This document shows, piece after piece, positions 52,196 to 60,006 of a stretch of 64,000 nt of DNA. A model generated the notes under the pieces. That model was not told where the DNA came from. It did not search any database and saw only the letters and a list, made by a program, of their open reading frames with translations. A program made the position numbers and the translations under genes. The DNA lies in NCBI GenBank assembly GCA_949287245.1, contig CASEFL010000002.1:1-64000 (forward strand), written 5' to 3'. This stretch comes from an uncultured Bacillota bacterium (GTDB lineage Bacteria > Bacillota_I > Bacilli_A > RFN20 > CAG-826). Positions within the stretch are counted from its first letter, which is position 1, and each line of letters starts with the position of its first letter.

Positions 52196-52320
52196 CGTTA
52201 CAAAATTACATAATGTAACGTATTATGCGTTACATTTTTTATTTATATAATTATTAATTTTTCCTAGTAAAAAACATTATTTTTATTGATATGTAACGTA
52301 AATAGCGTTACATTAATCTT
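52196..52320 (+). promoter_or_regulatory. Promoter and twin operators of the RelB-macrodomain pair
   Basis: Two identical-plan inverted repeats TGTAACG-N7-CGTTACA lie at 52214-52234 and 52292-52312, 78 bp apart, with a further half-site CGTTACA at 52196-52202. The promoter is TTGATA (52286-52291), 17-nt spacer, TACATT (52309-52314), then AATCTT and the ATG at 52321. The right operator covers the spacer and most of the -10 box, the usual place for autorepression by an RHH antitoxin. There is no Shine-Dalgarno, so the mRNA should be leaderless. Confidence 0.8.
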
Positions 52321-52599
52321 ATGAGTAAAACAACATTAAATTTACGGGTTGATGAGGACCTTAAAAAAGAAGCAGAAAAGGTTATAAAAAGACTAGGTTT
52401 ATCAACAACAGCCTGCGTTACATTATTTTTAAAAGCTTTGGTAAGGGAAAAGAAAATTCCCTTTTCGATTTCTTCGGAGTCAAAACGCACCACAGCTATA
52501 ACAAAGGAACGTACGGTTAAAACTCCGTCTAGTATCACAAAAGATGAAGAATCGAAGAAAGAAAAGCTAAGTTTAGCCAAAGCGATTGAATTGTTATGA
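52321..52599 (+). CDS. RelB/DinJ-type antitoxin
   Basis: 92 aa. The N-terminal ribbon-helix-helix part reads T-T-L-N-L-R-V-D-E-D-L-K-K-E-A-E-K-V-I-K-R-L-G-L-S-T-T-A-C-V-T-L-F-L-K-A-L-V, the RelB/DinJ pattern. The C-terminal half is charged and probably disordered (E-S-K-R-T-T-A-I-T-K-E-R), ending in a short helix A-K-A-I-E-L-L. In RelB proteins that part wraps the toxin. No RelE/YafQ toxin follows; instead a macrodomain gene overlaps by 4 bp (ATGA). It likely represses its own promoter at the twin operators. Confidence 0.88.
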   Translation: MSKTTLNLRVDEDLKKEAEKVIKRLGLSTTACVTLFLKALVREKKIPFSISSESKRTTAITKERTVKTPSSITKDEESKKEKLSLAKAIELL

Positions 52600-53387
52600 C
52601 CTTTTATGATGAATCTTTGCTTAATGAAATGATTTCCATTTTGCTTTCTCTTTATCCTAATTTTAGTTTTTTAAATCGCTTATATCCGCAAACAATAAAA
52701 GGAAAGAGAGCGTTATTAAGAGGACTAATGAATTTAGTTCCTGCCCCTTTTTCTCATCAACGATTTTTTGATTTGGAAAATATTCTTTTAGAAAGTGAAA
52801 AAGAGGAGAAAGAAGCGGTAAATTCAATGTTTTTGCCAGCCTCTGCCTATGACAAAATCACCCAGTTTAAAGGGGATATTTGTTTATTAGAAGTAGATGC
52901 TATTGTTTGTTCGCATTCTGAGGAATTTTTAGGCTGCTTTGTGCCTGATCATTTTTGTTTAGAAAACAACATTCATAGTGCGGCAGGAATTGAATTACGT
53001 AATGATTGTTATTTTATAAAGCAAAGCAATAAAAAGCATATGGTTCCAGGTTTTGTTGCGATTAGTGACGGTCATCATTTGCGCGCTAAAAAAGTCATTC
53101 ATGCACTTTTACCCAAGGCGGATAAACGACCAACAAATTTAGATTATCATCTATTAAAAGTGTGCTATGAAAATATTTTACGTTGTGCTTATCAAGAAAA
53201 AATTAAAACACTTGCTATTCCTACTCTTGGTACGGGGTCATCTGGTTTTCCTAAGAAAGAAGCTTTTTCTATCGCCTTTGATACAGTAGAAGACTTTTTA
53301 TTAGAGAAAAAAGACGCACCTATCGTTATTTTTGTTACTTATACCTCTGAAGATCATAATATTGTGGAGGAAAGTATTGGCATCTAA
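52596..53387 (+). CDS. Zinc-macrodomain protein with altered ADP-ribose motif
   Basis: 263 aa, the full length of the zinc-dependent protein-ADP-ribose hydrolase (SauMacro/SpyMacro) group. The N-terminal helical region has G-K-R-A-L-L-R-G-L-M-N-L (36-47). G-D-I (93-95), the zinc ligands C114, H119 and C121 in G-C-F-V-P-D-H-F-C, H-S-A-A-G-I-E-L-R and the C-terminal G-T-G-S-S-G-F-P-K-K-E-A are kept. The usual N-A-A-N-S after D-A-I-V is C-S-H-S-E here (105-109), so both Asn are lost. Known relatives sit beside SirTM and lipoylation genes; this one sits behind an antitoxin gene. It may be a reader, inactive partner or altered enzyme; the role is unknown. Confidence 0.85.
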   Translation: MTFYDESLLNEMISILLSLYPNFSFLNRLYPQTIKGKRALLRGLMNLVPAPFSHQRFFDLENILLESEKEEKEAVNSMFLPASAYDKITQFKGDICLLEVDAIVCSHSEEFLGCFVPDHFCLENNIHSAAGIELRNDCYFIKQSNKKHMVPGFVAISDGHHLRAKKVIHALLPKADKRPTNLDYHLLKVCYENILRCAYQEKIKTLAIPTLGTGSSGFPKKEAFSIAFDTVEDFLLEKKDAPIVIFVTYTSEDHNIVEESIGI

Positions 53388-53410
53388 GATTGGTTTATAA
53401 AAAAGAAAAA

Positions 53411-53435
53411 CCTGCCCCTTTCGAGGCAGGTATTT
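53411..53435. terminator. Terminator between the macrodomain and ppdK genes
   Basis: CCTGCC-N8-GGCAGG (53411-53430) flanked by AAAAA and TATTTTT; can serve both convergent transcripts. Confidence 0.85.
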
Positions 53436-53451
53436 TTATAAGGAAAAGCGA

Positions 53452-56109
53452 TTACTTTTTGCTAGCACGCATCTTGAGGATGTTTGCTTGTGCTGCAGCA
53501 AGACGCGCAAGAGGTACACGGAATGGTGAACAGGAGACGTAATTGAGTCCTACGCCATCATAGAAGGCGATAGAAGCAGCATCTCCACCAGTTTCGCCAC
53601 AAACTCCGACCACTAAGTCCTTACGGGTTGCGCGGCCTCTTTCAAAGGCCATCTTTACGAGTTCGCCAACACCTTCAACATCAATGGTTTGGAAGGGGTC
53701 GAATTCGTAAATCTTTCTATCGTAATAATAGGGTAAGAATTGACCAGCATCATCACGAGAGAAGCCCATGGTAAGTTGGGTAAGGTCGTTGGTACCAAAA
53801 GAGAAGAATTCTGCTTCTTTTGCGATATCTCCGGCACGGATACAAGCACGCGGAATTTCAATCATCGTTCCAATCTTATAGGAAAGACGATGTCCTGCTT
53901 TGGTAAGTTCAGATTCAACAGCGGAGGTGACAACATCTTTCGCCCACTTGAATTCTTTTACTTCCCCTGCAAGAGGAATCATGATTTCCGGTTCCACATC
54001 GTGTCCAAGTTCCTTACTCGCTTTTAAGGCTGCTTGGATAATGGCTGTAGCTTGCATGCGATAAATCTCTGGATAAGCAACACATAAACGGCAGCCACGG
54101 AAGCCCATCATAGGATTTGCTTGATGGAGTTGGTTGATACGATCTTTAACCTTATCTGTGCTTACTCCTAAGGCTTTTGCAATACCCTCGATTTTTTCAG
54201 TTTCATGAATTTCAGGAAGGAATTCATGGAGAGGTGGGTCAAGTAAACGGATGCAAACGTGGCTATCAGGATTTGCCATGTACATCGAATAGAAGTCTTC
54301 GACTTGATAGGGACGAAGTCTTTCTAAGGCTGCCTCTCTTTGTTCGGTTGTGTCGCTTAAAATCATACTTCTCATATTGAGAATGCGATCATCAGCGAAG
54401 AACATCCGTTCTGTACGGCATAAACCAATACCTTCGGCACCAAATTTACGAGCATTTTCTGCATCCATGGGAGTGTTGCAGTTTGCACGAATCTTTAAGC
54501 GACGATATTTGTCGGCCCATGCCATCATGCGACCAAAGTCACCGCCAAGATCAGCGGGAACCATGGGGATTTCCCCTTCATAAACATTTCCAGTTGTGCC
54601 ATCGACAGAGAAGACATCTTTTTCTGTGTAGACTTTATCACCAATTGTCATTGTCTTCTTGGTTTCATCGATAATGGCGGCAGTGCAGCCAACAGTGCAG
54701 CATTTGCCCATCGAACGAGCAACAACGGCAGCGTGAGAAGTCATACCACCACGAGAAGTGATGATTGCCTCCGCATTCACCATACCAATGATGTCTTCAG
54801 GAGAAGTTTCTGCACGGGCTAAAACAACTTTGCGCTTTGCATCGTGTTCCGCTTTTGCTTCTTCGGCTGTGAAGACAAGGTGACCAGTTCCAGCACCAGG
54901 AGAGGCGGGAAGGCCAGTAATAATTGGTTTTAATTTCTTTAACGCTGCTTGATCAAAAGTGGGGTGGAGTAAGTCGTTGAGCATTTTTGGTTCAACGCGA
55001 AGAGTTGCTTCTTCTTCATCAATTAATCCTTCATCCACTAAATCACAAGCAATTTTTAAGGCTGCGCGAGCGGTTCTTTTTCCGTTCCGAGTTTGTAAGA
55101 AATAGAGTTTCCCTTTTTCAATGGTGTACTCCATATCTTGCATGTCTTTAAAGTAGTGCTCCATGTTTTTGATGGAAGCAATAAATTCTTTATAGACATC
55201 AGGCATTCTCTTTGCGAGCTCATCAATATGAAGAGGAGTACGGACACCTGCGACAACGTCTTCTCCTTGAGCGTTTGGTAAGAACTCTGCATAAATCTTA
55301 TTCTCACCAGTGGATGGGTTACGGGAGAAGGCAACGCCAGTTCCGCAATCTTCACCCATGTTACCAAAGACCATTGTTTGGACGTTAACGGCGGTGCCCC
55401 AGCTATAAGGAATGCCGTTCATTTGTCGATAGACATTGGCCCGTTCGTTATCCCAACTACGGAAGACTGCAGCAACAGCTTCTTTTAATTGGGTATAAGG
55501 ATCTGTGGGGAAGTCCTCACCAAATACGTTTTTATAGTAGGCTTTATATTTTGCTACCAAATCTTTTAATTGTTCGGCAGTAACTTCGGTATCAAGTTTA
55601 TAGCCGTGTTCTTTCTTAATGTCATCAAGCATCTTGTCCATATCGGTACGTGGATGGCCTTTTGCAATGTTTGTAAACATTAAGATGAAACGGCGATAAG
55701 AGTCATAAGCAAATCTTTCATTGCCTGTTGCTTTTACCATAGCCGCACAAGTCTCGTCATTTAATCCAAGGTTAAGGATGGTGTCCATCATACCGGGCAT
55801 GGAAACACGTGCACCAGAACGGACAGAGACGAGTAGTGGCATACCATTGCCACCAAATTCTTTTCCTGAAATCTTTTCGATTTCGTGGATATGAGCGACA
55901 ACATCGCTCCAAACCTCATCAGGGATTTTCTTTCCTGATTCATAGTAGAGGTTGCAGGCTTCTGTAGAGATGGTGAAGCCACCAGGGATATTCATTCCTG
56001 CAGCGGTCATCTCGGCGAGCCCGGCTCCTTTTCCTCCAAGAATGTCTTTTCCGAGTTTTTTCTCGTGAGCTTCTTTGAAGGAGAAGACATACTGCTTCTT
56101 GTCTGCCAT
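53452..56109 (-). CDS. ppdK: Pyruvate, phosphate dikinase
   Basis: Interconverts pyruvate, ATP and phosphate with PEP, AMP and PPi. The ATG at 56109 follows AGGAGG and gives 885 aa; an upstream open frame (48 codons) has no match. The N-terminal ATP-grasp part starts F-S-F-K-E-A...L-G-G-K-G-A-G-L-A-E-M. The phosphohistidine lies in G-G-M-T-S-H-A-A-V-V-A-R. The C-terminal PEP domain ends G-V-C-G-E-T-G-G-D...V-S-C-S-P-F-R-V-P. It is a common glycolytic device in anaerobic Bacilli using PPi. Confidence 0.97.
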   Translation of the reverse strand: MADKKQYVFSFKEAHEKKLGKDILGGKGAGLAEMTAAGMNIPGGFTISTEACNLYYESGKKIPDEVWSDVVAHIHEIEKISGKEFGGNGMPLLVSVRSGARVSMPGMMDTILNLGLNDETCAAMVKATGNERFAYDSYRRFILMFTNIAKGHPRTDMDKMLDDIKKEHGYKLDTEVTAEQLKDLVAKYKAYYKNVFGEDFPTDPYTQLKEAVAAVFRSWDNERANVYRQMNGIPYSWGTAVNVQTMVFGNMGEDCGTGVAFSRNPSTGENKIYAEFLPNAQGEDVVAGVRTPLHIDELAKRMPDVYKEFIASIKNMEHYFKDMQDMEYTIEKGKLYFLQTRNGKRTARAALKIACDLVDEGLIDEEEATLRVEPKMLNDLLHPTFDQAALKKLKPIITGLPASPGAGTGHLVFTAEEAKAEHDAKRKVVLARAETSPEDIIGMVNAEAIITSRGGMTSHAAVVARSMGKCCTVGCTAAIIDETKKTMTIGDKVYTEKDVFSVDGTTGNVYEGEIPMVPADLGGDFGRMMAWADKYRRLKIRANCNTPMDAENARKFGAEGIGLCRTERMFFADDRILNMRSMILSDTTEQREAALERLRPYQVEDFYSMYMANPDSHVCIRLLDPPLHEFLPEIHETEKIEGIAKALGVSTDKVKDRINQLHQANPMMGFRGCRLCVAYPEIYRMQATAIIQAALKASKELGHDVEPEIMIPLAGEVKEFKWAKDVVTSAVESELTKAGHRLSYKIGTMIEIPRACIRAGDIAKEAEFFSFGTNDLTQLTMGFSRDDAGQFLPYYYDRKIYEFDPFQTIDVEGVGELVKMAFERGRATRKDLVVGVCGETGGDAASIAFYDGVGLNYVSCSPFRVPLARLAAAQANILKMRASKK

Positions 56110-56139
56110 TGATTCCTCCTGAGACAAATAAATTATCGT

Positions 56140-56203
56140 GGGTAAACACCCAGCGCGTATAAATATACCATGTGCGCGCGTGAATGGGAAAAAGAACTCC
56201 CAT
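56140..56203. promoter_or_regulatory. Divergent control region of ppdK and the FGGY kinase
   Basis: In the 149 bp between the two starts: the inverted repeat GGGT-AAAC-ACCC (56140-56151, in the ppdK leader), an extended -10 TGG-TATATT for ppdK on the minus strand near 56163-56171, and the inverted repeat ATGGGA-N8-TCCCAT (56184-56203). These could be operators. No regulator gene is adjacent. Confidence 0.4.
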
Positions 56204-56258
56204 CTATTGCGTATTTTCTTTCTTTGTTGGTAAATAGTAGAGGTTAGGAGCAAAGATT

Positions 56259-57839
56259 ATGAAAGATGCCCTATTTCTTACCATTGATTTTGGAACGCAA
56301 AGTGTTCGCGTCGGGCTTTTTGATAAAAAAGGTCATCAGGTGGCGATAGAAAAGGAAGAATATCAACCACCCTATTTCAGCAAAATGCCGAATTACGCTG
56401 AACAAAACGTTGATACGTATTTGGAATATTTATCAAAGGCGTCGCATCGGTTAATGAAAAATCACAAGGAGAAAATTCCTTTGATTGTGGGAACCACGCT
56501 TTCTTGTTTTCGTGATACCGCTGTTTTGCTTGATAAAGAGAAAAAGCCATTAAGACCATGTATTCTTTGGCTTGATCAACGAATGGCGGAAAATTCTAAG
56601 CCTTTACCCTTTTTCTCGCGCCTTGCATTCTCGCTTGTGGGAATGACAGATACTGCGAACTTTAATCGTGCGCGTTGTGTGGCAAATTGGATTAGAGAAA
56701 ACGAGCCAGATATTTGGAAAAAAGTTGATAAATATGTTGGGATTTCTACTTATTTTATTTACTCTTTAACGGGTAATTTGGTTGATTCTGCTAGTGCTTT
56801 AGCAGGGCATTATCCCATCGATATGAAAAAACAAAGATGGTATAAAAATCCAATGCATCACTTAAAGGGGCAAATTTTTGGAATTGAAGAATATATGCTT
56901 CCTAAACTGGTTCCTTCAGGGACAATGGTAGGTAAAATTACGAAAGATGCCGCGATAAAGTTTGGTTTTCCTGAAGGCCTACCTTTATATATGGCAGGAA
57001 GCGATAAATCTTGCGAAACATTAGGTCTTGGGGTCATTGATGATACTAACGCTGCTGTTTCTTATGGGACAGCATCAACAATTGAAACAACACGTGATTC
57101 TTATGCGGTAAGTGAGCCGTTTTTACCGGGATATCCTTCTTGTGTTCCTGGATATTACAACATGGACATTCAAGTATATCGAGGATATTGGATGATTAAC
57201 TGGTTTTTAAATGAATTTGGAGGAAGAAAATTAGGGCCGAATCTCGAAGGTCCTTCCGCGGTAGATTTTGATAAAAAATTACCTTTAGTTTCTCCTGGCT
57301 CTGATGGATTAGTTTTACAACCTTATTGGGGGCCTCCTCTTTCGCGTCCTTTGGCCAAAGGGGCAATTATCGGTTTTTCTGATTCGATTACCCAAGAACA
57401 TTTTTATCGTGCGATTGTAGAAGGAATTGGTTATGCCCTTCGCGAAGGTTTAGAAAAGTTTGAAAGAAAACTTCATCATCGGATTCCGGCTTTAAGGGTA
57501 TCTGGAGGGGGATCACGTTCTGATGAAATTTGTCAAATTACCGCGGATATTTTTGGAAAGCCAGTAACGCGGGTGCAAACTTATGAATCTTCTTCTTTAG
57601 GGGCCGCTATTGCGGGTTTCCTTGCCGCAGGAGAATTTCAAAATTTAAAAGAAGCTGTTTCTTCGATGGTTGAAACACGCGAAACTTTTTATCCTAACGA
57701 AGAAATTCATGAGAAATATAACTTCTTATATGAGAATGTTTATTTGAGACTTTATCCTCGTTTAAAAAGCATTTATCGCGAAATTAAAAATTTCAATTTT
57801 CGTGAAGAAAAAGAGGGAATTGCAGGGAAAAAGCAATAA
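56259..57839 (+). CDS. FGGY-family carbohydrate kinase
   Basis: 526 aa. The N-terminal ATPase loop is T-I-D-F-G-T-Q-S-V-R-V-G-L-F-D. The C-terminal domain has R-V-S-G-G-G-S-R-S-D-E-I-C-Q-I-T-A-D-I-F-G-K-P-V and S-S-L-G-A-A-I. It resembles xylulose/ribulose-type kinases, but the sugar cannot be told. AGGAG precedes the ATG. It is divergent from ppdK, and no sugar transporter or isomerase gene is nearby. Confidence 0.88.
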   Translation: MKDALFLTIDFGTQSVRVGLFDKKGHQVAIEKEEYQPPYFSKMPNYAEQNVDTYLEYLSKASHRLMKNHKEKIPLIVGTTLSCFRDTAVLLDKEKKPLRPCILWLDQRMAENSKPLPFFSRLAFSLVGMTDTANFNRARCVANWIRENEPDIWKKVDKYVGISTYFIYSLTGNLVDSASALAGHYPIDMKKQRWYKNPMHHLKGQIFGIEEYMLPKLVPSGTMVGKITKDAAIKFGFPEGLPLYMAGSDKSCETLGLGVIDDTNAAVSYGTASTIETTRDSYAVSEPFLPGYPSCVPGYYNMDIQVYRGYWMINWFLNEFGGRKLGPNLEGPSAVDFDKKLPLVSPGSDGLVLQPYWGPPLSRPLAKGAIIGFSDSITQEHFYRAIVEGIGYALREGLEKFERKLHHRIPALRVSGGGSRSDEICQITADIFGKPVTRVQTYESSSLGAAIAGFLAAGEFQNLKEAVSSMVETRETFYPNEEIHEKYNFLYENVYLRLYPRLKSIYREIKNFNFREEKEGIAGKKQ

Positions 57840-57840
57840 T

Positions 57841-58815
57841 TTATTGGTGATTAGCAGGTTCATCTAGAGAAACATCTATGCTTTGAGCCTGCTTTTTTAT
57901 TACTTTTTTGGACACAAAATAAAAGCCAATTGCTGCGGCAATTAAAAGAATTGCGCCAAGGAGATATTCCCACCATGGAGTTATTTGGTATATCCAAGTA
58001 ACGCCTCCATTTTCCGCAAGAGTTACTACGTCTTGATTTAAATACATCGCAGGAATACTGCCTAAAACGAATCCTAAAACAACCTCAAAAGTCTTTTGTC
58101 GGTGATTCGTAATAAGGGAATTCATGATTTTTGAAGAGGCAATTGCGCCTAAAACAATGCCCAAAAGCAAACAAAGGGTAATTCCCGTTCCTGAAGGAAT
58201 TCTCTCAATATTGTGGAAAATGGAATTTTCACCTAAATAAATATCCGCGGTTGGTTGATATAAGCCAAAAATATGAAGAATCATCGCGCCAGAAATACCA
58301 GGAACGATACAAGCGGCCATCGCGACAAAACCAACAAGAATAACCAAAGGGTAAATCCACCATAAGCCTTCGACAAAATACTGTTCTAAATCAAAATGCC
58401 AATAAATCTTTGATAATAAGGAGAGAATTCCAATACCTGATGCAAGAAGAAAACCTAATACCAATAAAACATAATCTTTCGTTTTCATTTCTTTAAAAGA
58501 AAGCTCACGGGTGATGATAGGAAGCGTGCCTAAAAGCAAACCGGTAAAAAGGCAAGAAATCGCAAAAGGGGCTAAGTTATAACCAAAATGAACCGCAATT
58601 AAAAGCGTAATTGCAGAAAGCACTGCTCCTAAACAAATAGGAATTAACGTCATTGCTGCTTTTTTAAAATCCGTGCGTAAGCGAGAAATATTACCTACTA
58701 ATTTTTCATAAATACCCACAACAATCGCCATTGTTCCGGCAGAAACTCCCGGCACCATTCCTAAGCCAAAAGAGGTGCCACGGATAAAATCACTAAACCA
58801 TTCTTTCTTATTCAT
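57841..58815 (-). CDS. DUF368 membrane protein
   Basis: About 324 aa with eight or more TM helices. The family signature G-M-V-P-G-V-S-A-G-T-M-A-I-V-V-G-I-Y-E is at the N-terminus. A second copy C-I-V-P-G-I-S-G-A-M-I-L-H-I-F-G-L-Y lies at mid-length, an inverted-repeat fold. DUF368 proteins (PopT type) have been linked to undecaprenyl-phosphate translocation. Several ATGs are possible; M-N-K-K-E at 58815 fits the family best but has no clear ribosome binding site. It converges on the kinase gene. Confidence 0.88.
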   Translation of the reverse strand: MNKKEWFSDFIRGTSFGLGMVPGVSAGTMAIVVGIYEKLVGNISRLRTDFKKAAMTLIPICLGAVLSAITLLIAVHFGYNLAPFAISCLFTGLLLGTLPIITRELSFKEMKTKDYVLLVLGFLLASGIGILSLLSKIYWHFDLEQYFVEGLWWIYPLVILVGFVAMAACIVPGISGAMILHIFGLYQPTADIYLGENSIFHNIERIPSGTGITLCLLLGIVLGAIASSKIMNSLITNHRQKTFEVVLGFVLGSIPAMYLNQDVVTLAENGGVTWIYQITPWWEYLLGAILLIAAAIGFYFVSKKVIKKQAQSIDVSLDEPANHQ

Positions 58816-58861
58816 AGGCAACATGATAATGAGAATTAAGCGGAAATCCATAAATAAGTGA

Positions 58862-58874
58862 TAAAATCTCTTTC
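58862..58874 (+). promoter_or_regulatory. Extended -10 of the flavodoxin gene, leaderless
   Basis: TGA-TAAAAT (58859-58867) is followed by CTCTTTC and then the ATG at 58875. There is no Shine-Dalgarno and no good -35. Confidence 0.4.
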
Positions 58875-59429
58875 ATGAAAACGTTAATTCTTTATAAAAG
58901 TAATCAAGGGAATACAGAAAAGTATGCCCAGGCCATTGGAGAAAGTGTGCGCGCTGATGTCATGAAACTTTCTCGTAAAGGTCTTAAAATGTGCAAAAAC
59001 TATGACACAATTGTTTTTGGTGGTTGGGTCCGAGGAGGGGTGATTCAAGGACTCGATGATTTTTTGGCAATTTACGATGAAATTGATGACAAAAACCTTA
59101 TCGTTTTTGCGGTAGGAATGTCCGTGCCAACAAAAAACGGTCGTCAAGATTTAATCAGCCGCAATTTGTTAGACCTTTATCATTTGCGGTTTTATCAATT
59201 CCGAGGTTCCTTTGATTATAAAAAATTAAAATTTCCTCAAAATATTATGATGAGAAAATCAATCGAGATGTCTTTAAAAGACCCATCGATCACTCCAGAA
59301 AGCGATCCTCACGTTTTAGCTTCTCTTCTTGATCACCCCTTAGAATATTACGATCAAGAGAAAGTTGACCGCGTAATTTCAGTTCTTCATATGATTGAAG
59401 CAGAAGAAATCGATTCAAAGAAAGCATAA
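58875..59429 (+). CDS. Flavodoxin-domain protein
   Basis: 184 aa. The FMN phosphate loop is Y-K-S-N-Q-G-N-T-E-K-Y-A near residues 7-18, and the F-G-G-W-V-R-G-G segment matches the flavin loop. The C-terminal part (about 110-184) is longer than in plain flavodoxins and resembles HemG/menaquinone-dependent protoporphyrinogen oxidase-like proteins. A redox role is likely, but the partner is unknown. pth follows after 4 nt. Confidence 0.85.
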   Translation: MKTLILYKSNQGNTEKYAQAIGESVRADVMKLSRKGLKMCKNYDTIVFGGWVRGGVIQGLDDFLAIYDEIDDKNLIVFAVGMSVPTKNGRQDLISRNLLDLYHLRFYQFRGSFDYKKLKFPQNIMMRKSIEMSLKDPSITPESDPHVLASLLDHPLEYYDQEKVDRVISVLHMIEAEEIDSKKA

Positions 59430-59433
59430 GAAA

Positions 59434-60006
59434 ATGAAATTATTTGTTGGATTAGGAAATCCTGGAAAAGAATACGAAGGGACAAGACACAATTTAGGGT
59501 TTGATGCTCTTGATGCCTTTGCTCTTTCTATAGGTGCAGATATTGACCGTGTTGGCTTTAAGGGAGAATACGGAATTTTTAAAAACCCTGCATTTCCTGA
59601 ACCAATTATCTTATTAAAGCCCCAAACCTTCATGAATTTATCTGGTGAATCTGTGCAAGCTCTTGCCTCCTTTTATCACCTAGAAGCAAAAGATATTGTC
59701 GTGGCTTATGATGAAATGGCCCTTCCAGAAGGAAGTTTAAGAATTCGCCCAAGCGGCTCCTCTGGTGGTCATAAAGGGATAGGATCAATTATTAACTACT
59801 TGCACACAGAACAAATTGCACGTATCCGTATTGGTATTGGCGAACCTCCTTTTCATAACCCGGTTGATTTTGTTTTAGGAAAACCTTCTATCGAAGGAAG
59901 AAAGAAAATTGATGAAGCAATTAAACTTGCTGCAAAAGCCTTTGCCCTTATTGCCTCGCAAGGATTAGAAATGGCAATGTCAATTTGTAATGGAAAAAAG
60001 TCATGA
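59434..60006 (+). CDS. pth: Peptidyl-tRNA hydrolase
   Basis: Recycles peptidyl-tRNA. The ATG at 59434 gives 190 aa starting M-K-L-F-V-G-L-G-N-P-G-K-E-Y. The catalytic H-N-L-G-F is present, and P-Q-T-F-M-N-L-S-G is the second signature. It overlaps mfd by 4 bp (ATGA), the standard Bacilli pair. Confidence 0.97.
   Translation: MKLFVGLGNPGKEYEGTRHNLGFDALDAFALSIGADIDRVGFKGEYGIFKNPAFPEPIILLKPQTFMNLSGESVQALASFYHLEAKDIVVAYDEMALPEGSLRIRPSGSSGGHKGIGSIINYLHTEQIARIRIGIGEPPFHNPVDFVLGKPSIEGRKKIDEAIKLAAKAFALIASQGLEMAMSICNGKKS

Noticed and set aside
52321-53387. Classical DarTG-like system
   Set aside because: There is no DarT ADP-ribosyltransferase frame on either side, and the macrodomain is of the zinc type, not the DarG type.
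56110-56253. Longer ppdK with a start at 56253
   Set aside because: The added 48 residues have no match and the AGGAGG at the 56109 start decides it.
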